Shown: positions 54,901-60,900 of the stretch, piece after piece
How the letters are laid out: the number at the start of each line of letters is the position of its first letter
Numbering within the stretch: position 1 is the stretch's first letter
From: Pisaster brevispinus
Lineage: Eukaryota; Echinodermata; Asteroidea; Forcipulatida; Asteriidae
Assembly: GCA_023634235.1 (NCBI GenBank)
Contig: JAMKCF010000007.1
Location: 15,754,592-15,818,591, forward strand
Length of the DNA stretch: 64,000 nucleotides
Reading direction: 5' to 3'
Notes under the pieces: generated by a model
The model's input: the letters and a program-made list of their open reading frames with translations, nothing else
Told to the model about the DNA's origin: nothing
Database searches by the model: none
Position numbers and translations under genes: made by a program

Positions 54901-57900
54901 ATATTTATGAAGCTGTTTAAAATACATTGATAATTATCAAAGACCAGCATCCACACTTTCTGTGACCCAACAAGTACATGAAATAATATCAAACCTGTGA
55001 AAAGTTCAAGCTCATCGGTCATCAGTGTCACAAGCAAATAGTGAAAAGAAAAACCGTCCATGTTTTCACTTTTTTTTTCTTCAAACAAGTGGATGATTGA
55101 CGATCCCATAAATCAACTTTGCTTCTTTTGACTGAAGTGGCAAAACATCATGCATCATGGATAAATAATATTGTTTGCGTTTTATACACCGGTGTGTTAA
55201 GCACTTTATACTTTCCCCCGTGTCCTGTTACACAGATCCACAGGGAATATTACCCCGTTGGGACTCGAACCCACGACCTACATGTACCCTTTCCAGAGCA
55301 GATGTCTTTACCACTAGACCTCCAGGATTGCCCAGTAGCTACAGGCAGTTTGAATTCTATAGGCAGCTCGAAAATAGGATTCAAACTGCCTCTGAGCCAC
55401 TGGGCTAGCTCGGTGGTCAAGTGGTTAGACATCTGCTCTAGAATGACAAAGGTCGTGGGTTCGAATCCCACCTGAGTAACATGCCTGTGAGTTTTTTCAC
55501 TGGACTCATGAAAGTACAGATTATACAGTGCATTATTATGCACATCGGTGTATGGGTAAAACCAAACAATATTATTTATTTTAACCTTTTATTCATTATT
55601 TATTCGTCCTTTAAGATACATCAAGTAGCAAGTTGCAACAAAAAAACTTAAATTTTAGTCAGGTTTATTCTGTATTACCAGAAAACTTCCAAGCTCAATT
55701 CAAGGCAGAGTATACCTTTGGTTTTAGGAACCGTTTGATTGTTTTAATCCAATATAAATGTAGACATAATACAACTGACCTGTGAAAGTTTCATTTCAAA
55801 AGGTAGTAGAGTTTTTGAAATATTGCCAAAAATCCGAAGGGACTATGTCCACGAAGGAAGAATAATTTCTAATAGGAATACACAATCTGAGAAATATTTG
55901 TGACAGAAACGTTTCTCAGATTCAAAATTTGGTGCATAAAAACTGATATCTTTTTCCACAACCACATTATTTCAAATTGCTTTATACTATCGAAAGCTGC
56001 TGTAACTTTTAACCAAGTAACTTTTTAATGCCATTCATTTTTAGAGTGATAACCAAACATATACCTTTCATTTAAGCTCCCAGTACTATTGCCATTGTGT
56101 ATGAACTGGGCCTGATCTCACTGATATAGTTACAGCAAAAATATCAGCGTAGCATTAACATAATTTTGCTTACAGAAAAACGGTAACCAGCTAAAAATAT
56201 GTGTACAATTTTTTACTGGTTCCCAGCCTTCTTTTCCATGACATGAAATTAGGCCTTTGTGTTAAAAAATCTACAAACCAACGATAAAAACTGGGCCTGG
56301 AATTACAAGGAGGCCATGGCTTCTACAGCCCAGTCTTGGCCTTGGTACCCCTGTAAAAGTTTCCCAAAGACTTTAAAATTGGATGTGCCCTTTGTAAAGA
56401 TGAAATTCCAGGTCTGAGATATTTGCTGGTGTTAAAAAAAAAGAAGTTTTTACAAACCATTGATGGTTGGCCACTGGCGATCATCTGCGAGACGTCGGCA
56501 AATAGCCCGTCCCTCCCAGAATCCTTCATTTCCATGGTGCCCCGCTTAAAGATCACAGCTACAGCTTGCAGGATCTGCTCTCGGACATAGTTCTGTAGTC
56601 TAAAGAAAAACACATACCATATAGGATAGCGAAGAAGTCGGAAAAGAAAAAAAAAAGAAAAGCTAAATTGTTGCATCCATGTCTGCGTTTGTGTGTAGAG
56701 CCTGTAAATGTTTTGTTCCCTTGCTGTGAATCACACCCGAGTGCCGGCCAAACAATGCACGCACGCCGATGACTTATCACCCCCGACCTAGATCTCGTCC
56801 CCCCTGTGATGTCATCCGTGACCTTGGGGGGATGGTCTCATTGTTCTTTCTAGCATCCCTTGGGCAAAGGGAGAGGGCGAAAGTTCACGGTGAACTTCAG
56901 CTACTGGTTTTTTTCCTCCAGACTTTTTAAAGTGATGTCATTACCAACGCATTAGCCAACATGAACACGCGACGATGCATGCCTCATGCATGCTACAATG
57001 CATTGTCCATTGTTTGTCAACACAAGACTCATTGTTTCTACCAGGAGTTGCTGATTTTATTCATGCATATCTTTATTTTGAAATCATTCAAAAGGTTTTT
57101 AACTGCCTTAAATAAGGACTTTGTCTGCAAATTCATTACATCTTCGTAATGAGGCACCCATGATAGAGCTGCCAACATTTGCATCTTACAGTCAGAGAGA
57201 TTTCGTACGACAATCAGGGAGTCATTAAGAATTGCACTCAACATAATAGAAACAAAGTTCCAATAATCCGGGAGACTTTCAAATTAGTTCAGAATCAGAC
57301 CATGGACAGATTGTTTTATTTTCAGGGAACTTTCTGCAGAATCAGGAAAAGTTAGCAGTTCTACCATCACAGGCCCTACACATTACCATTTTTGCAAAGT
57401 AGTCCAACCAGGCTAATAAACTGTGCATTTAACTTGCCCCCAGAAAGTTTTAGTAGCCCAGATTTTAAATCTCAACATGTATTGTTATAAATGCATCTTT
57501 CTGAATGAGCGCTATCACAACCAGTTCAATGGTCAAATGAGGTTTCATCCACACACTCAAAAATAAATTATTATTTAACAATTATTTTCACATCTGAAAA
57601 GGAAGAAATATGAACATATGTTAAATAAGTAGGTTTCACAGGTTTTAGTAGTCCGTAGGGCAAGTTGAGAAGTGGTGATTACTAGCTCGTAGTAGTTTTT
57701 ACTAGGGCTAGTGTTAAGGGTGAGCACCTTCTATACTTGAGCAGTGCTCGCTGACAAAGTAAACTCATTGTGGTGCTGTTGCTAAACACCTTATCAATTG
57801 TTAAATTTGACATTTACTACATATGTAGAATTCACGTCTTCAGTCACATTGGTACATTTATAAGCAATGCAAAGTTGTGAAATTTTTGTTGACAACGTTT

Positions 57901-60900
57901 GTTAAAGTGTGAAGCTGAAAAAAACAAGATAAATGGTTCCTCATCTTATAATGAATAGGCGCGTGCCAAATATGCGACCTACCAACTTAAACTGGGTCAT
58001 GAAAATAGCGTGCTCTGGGCAATCATCTGACAGCGCCTTCTTTTGATTCAAATTCCTCAGGCCATGTTCAAACACTTCCTACCAAGTTCATTACAAACAT
58101 TTCCTCTCAACCGATCAGAATGAATGAACTGTCCCAGATATGTAAATGAACAAATGTTAAAAGCAGTGTACACTTTTGGTAACCCTCAAAGACCAGTATC
58201 CTCACTTGGTGTATCCCAACATACACGTAAAATGACAAACCTGTGAACATTTGGGCTCAATTGGTCATCACAGTTGCCAAGAAAATAATGAAAGAAAAAC
58301 CACCCTTGTTGCATAGAATTGTGTGCCTTCAGATGCCTGAAAAAAGGCTTCATGCCTGAAGCCTTTCTCAGATTCAAATTTGTGAAAAATTACCTCTATC
58401 TTTACAACTGCATTACTTCAAAGGGTGTCGTTTCTAACAGCGTTTCTTAAAGGGGCACACCGGCTTCGTTGGGTTATTTGGGCTACAAAATAGGCTACCA
58501 TATGACTTCAAAGGTCTTCCAGGAATGGTGAAGAACGGTTCCTAAAAGAAACCATCAAATTTTACCGTTTTTGAGCATTTTTCAAAAAACGAAGGTCACG
58601 TGATTTATCCGAACCAAAAAAGTGGTTCGGATAAATCACGTGATCTTCGGAGTTAGTTTTACTTCCAGCCGTATAAAAGTAAATTACTGAACCAAATTTA
58701 AATCTGTTTTTTTTATAATTATTCATGAGTATTTGACAAAAAAGACTATGTATTCAGATTATTGATACAATTTGTAAATAATGATGAAAATCGAACGTAA
58801 GATTCGCATTCAGAGAGTCCGTGCAACCAAAGCATGTTTTACGGCGCACCAGCGTGGGAGCGTAAACCTTGGGGCATATCCCGTACAGTCGGTGCCGTGT
58901 CTCGTGGGGCCAGAGAGACAAGCCCGGGCATGAACTCCCCAGCTTGCCGGTCTAGCCGTGAGCTTGGGAGCTTGTCGGAGGGGTAGGGAGCCAGACCAAC
59001 AATTACGGTTTTGTAGGAGGGTTTTAGTCTGATACCCCTAGCTATTATCCCCTAACTATTGCAACGTGTTGCCTGCGCTACACACGCGGGACGACGACGG
59101 GGAATATTTATCCCATACAGCTGGTCTACTTCTATGATAGCTGCACAATGTCCGACCCCCCCCAAATTGCTGCTTTTGCTGGCTTTCCCTTTGGATTTAT
59201 CGTGGTGTTTTTTTTTACTTTTTACCTTTCGTTGGACCATCTTCTGGGTGTTTTTCCTTGCGATGTTTTTTGTACCGATCCTTGGATGTCGAAGAAACGT
59301 TCTCCATTATTGCAAGTACACAGAATATAGTACATGTACGTCGTCGTACACAGAATACAGGTTGGGGTGCGTTTTCGCGGTCGTAACCAATAACTGTTTC
59401 AATGGCAAGTTCAACCGAAACAGTTATTGGTTACGACCACGAGCCTTGCTCTATGGACTGACGTCCGTTCATGTCTGTTTTTTTATTTACACGTGAATTT
59501 GTGCTTGATGGATGTGAAGTCTGGATCCTCATGCCTCGCAATTGTTATAATTGATACATAAACAGAGCACCAGTCTACTTACAACATTGCGCAACATTGT
59601 CACGTAAACTTGACAGTTGCAACGGCTGGAAAAGCGTATAAGCTGACCTTTGACCGCGTTTTGGTTTTTTTTCACATTTTTCGTTAATTACGTGATATTT
59701 TGATGATTTTTTTTTTACAACAACCATTTAAAAATTGTTGTCTGTCATTCCACATCACTATATTACATGTAGGTAAACAGTAAGCTGGTGTGTCCCTTTA
59801 ATATCAACAGCTCTCCAGTGCTCTTTACCAAGTTAGTTTTTATGGTCGTTAATTTTGGGAGTAATTACTAAAGGTGTTGTAAATTACATATTAATGTATA
59901 AAATATATCCATATAAGTTTGAATAATGTCCCCGTCTTTTAAAAAAACCAACCCCCCTTTACCATCCGCAGCGAAGCAATCTTAATCACATGAAACAAAA
60001 ACACTGACACAGAAAGTCACGGTGCAGGGTACACCTGTTAATTACTCCAACATCCGTAGCACATTGTCTTCATATGATGTTACAGTTCTCCTTGTCACCT
60101 AACCACCCCCCCCCCCCCATCCAGTAACTCGCCCACAGACAGCATCAATGTTCCCAGACATTGAATCACATCCTGTTTTGCTCGAGTCTTGGAAAGTGTA
60201 AGACAATAGCAATGCCAGGTGCCAACATGAGTTTGTTTTTTTCTTGAATTCCCTCCATCTCTCACCTCCCACCTTGCTCTTTCGCCCACATGTCTGACAT
60301 GAACTGGGCCACTTCATGTACTAGTTCCTAGACACCATGAGGTTTGAGATACACTGCGCGCAAGGTTGTTTTCATAACAACATTCATGTCACACATTGTA
60401 TGATTGGCATTGTGCTCAAGGAGCTCTCGAACAAAGGAAAAGAGACACACTTTTTAAAGACAGGTTTCGAAGTTCATGAGACCGTTTTACGTAGCACCTT
60501 ATAAGGGTTTACAAGGTGCTGCGGCGCATTCAGCAGAGGCCACGGAGGACTTGGCCTCTGCTGCCACAGGGGTTTACCTTTGTGCCCCTTCAAAAGTTTC
60601 CAATAGACTTTAATACTTTAAGACTTTCCCAATGGATGTGTCCTTTGCAATTATACATGATATACAAATGACCTTGCCCTCTCAAAGTTGAAATTCCAGG
60701 CCTGGCAGCCACCTCCAAAAACATCCGCGGCAAACTGCTTCACTTAGCGATAACTGTAACTGGGTTCTTTTAATACAATGCATTAACACAACATACACAA
60801 CCTACGGCTTTACGTCCCATCTGAAGGACACAGCGATTAATGGTTCAGTGTCTTGCTTAGGGACACAAGGGTGTCAGGACTCGAACCCACACTCTGCTGG

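Larger units (their letters stand above)
58451..59797. mobile_element. TTAA-flanked non-autonomous DNA transposon, 1347 bp
   Basis: Flanked on both sides by TTAA (58447-58450 and 59798-59801). The termini are AGGGGCACACCGGCTT and, inverted, AGGGACACACCAGCTT, matching at 14 of 16 positions. TTAA duplication is typical of piggyBac and Kolobok superfamilies; which one is undecided. No transposase frame was found. Two strong hairpins lie inside (58596-58643 and 59379-59438). The 145-codon frame at 59059 is not convincing. Confidence 0.85.
58160..59880. repeat. TTTGGTAATT-family MITE split by a later insertion
   Basis: The left half, 58160-58446, runs CAGTGTACACTTTTGGTAAC to TGTCGTTTCTAACAGCG. 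The right half, 59802-59880, runs TATCAACAGCTCTCCAGTGC to AATTACTAAAGG. The halves join in the same order as the uninterrupted copy at 53007-53390. The interruption is the TTAA element. Confidence 0.85.

Noticed and set aside
55405..55480. Functional tRNA gene with boxes A and B
   Set aside because: It is one half of a foldback repeat with an inverted partner next to it, and the acceptor stem is not convincing.
59059..59496. 145-codon frame in the TTAA element as a transposase fragment
   Set aside because: No transposase motif. It runs through a hairpin and T-rich tracts.
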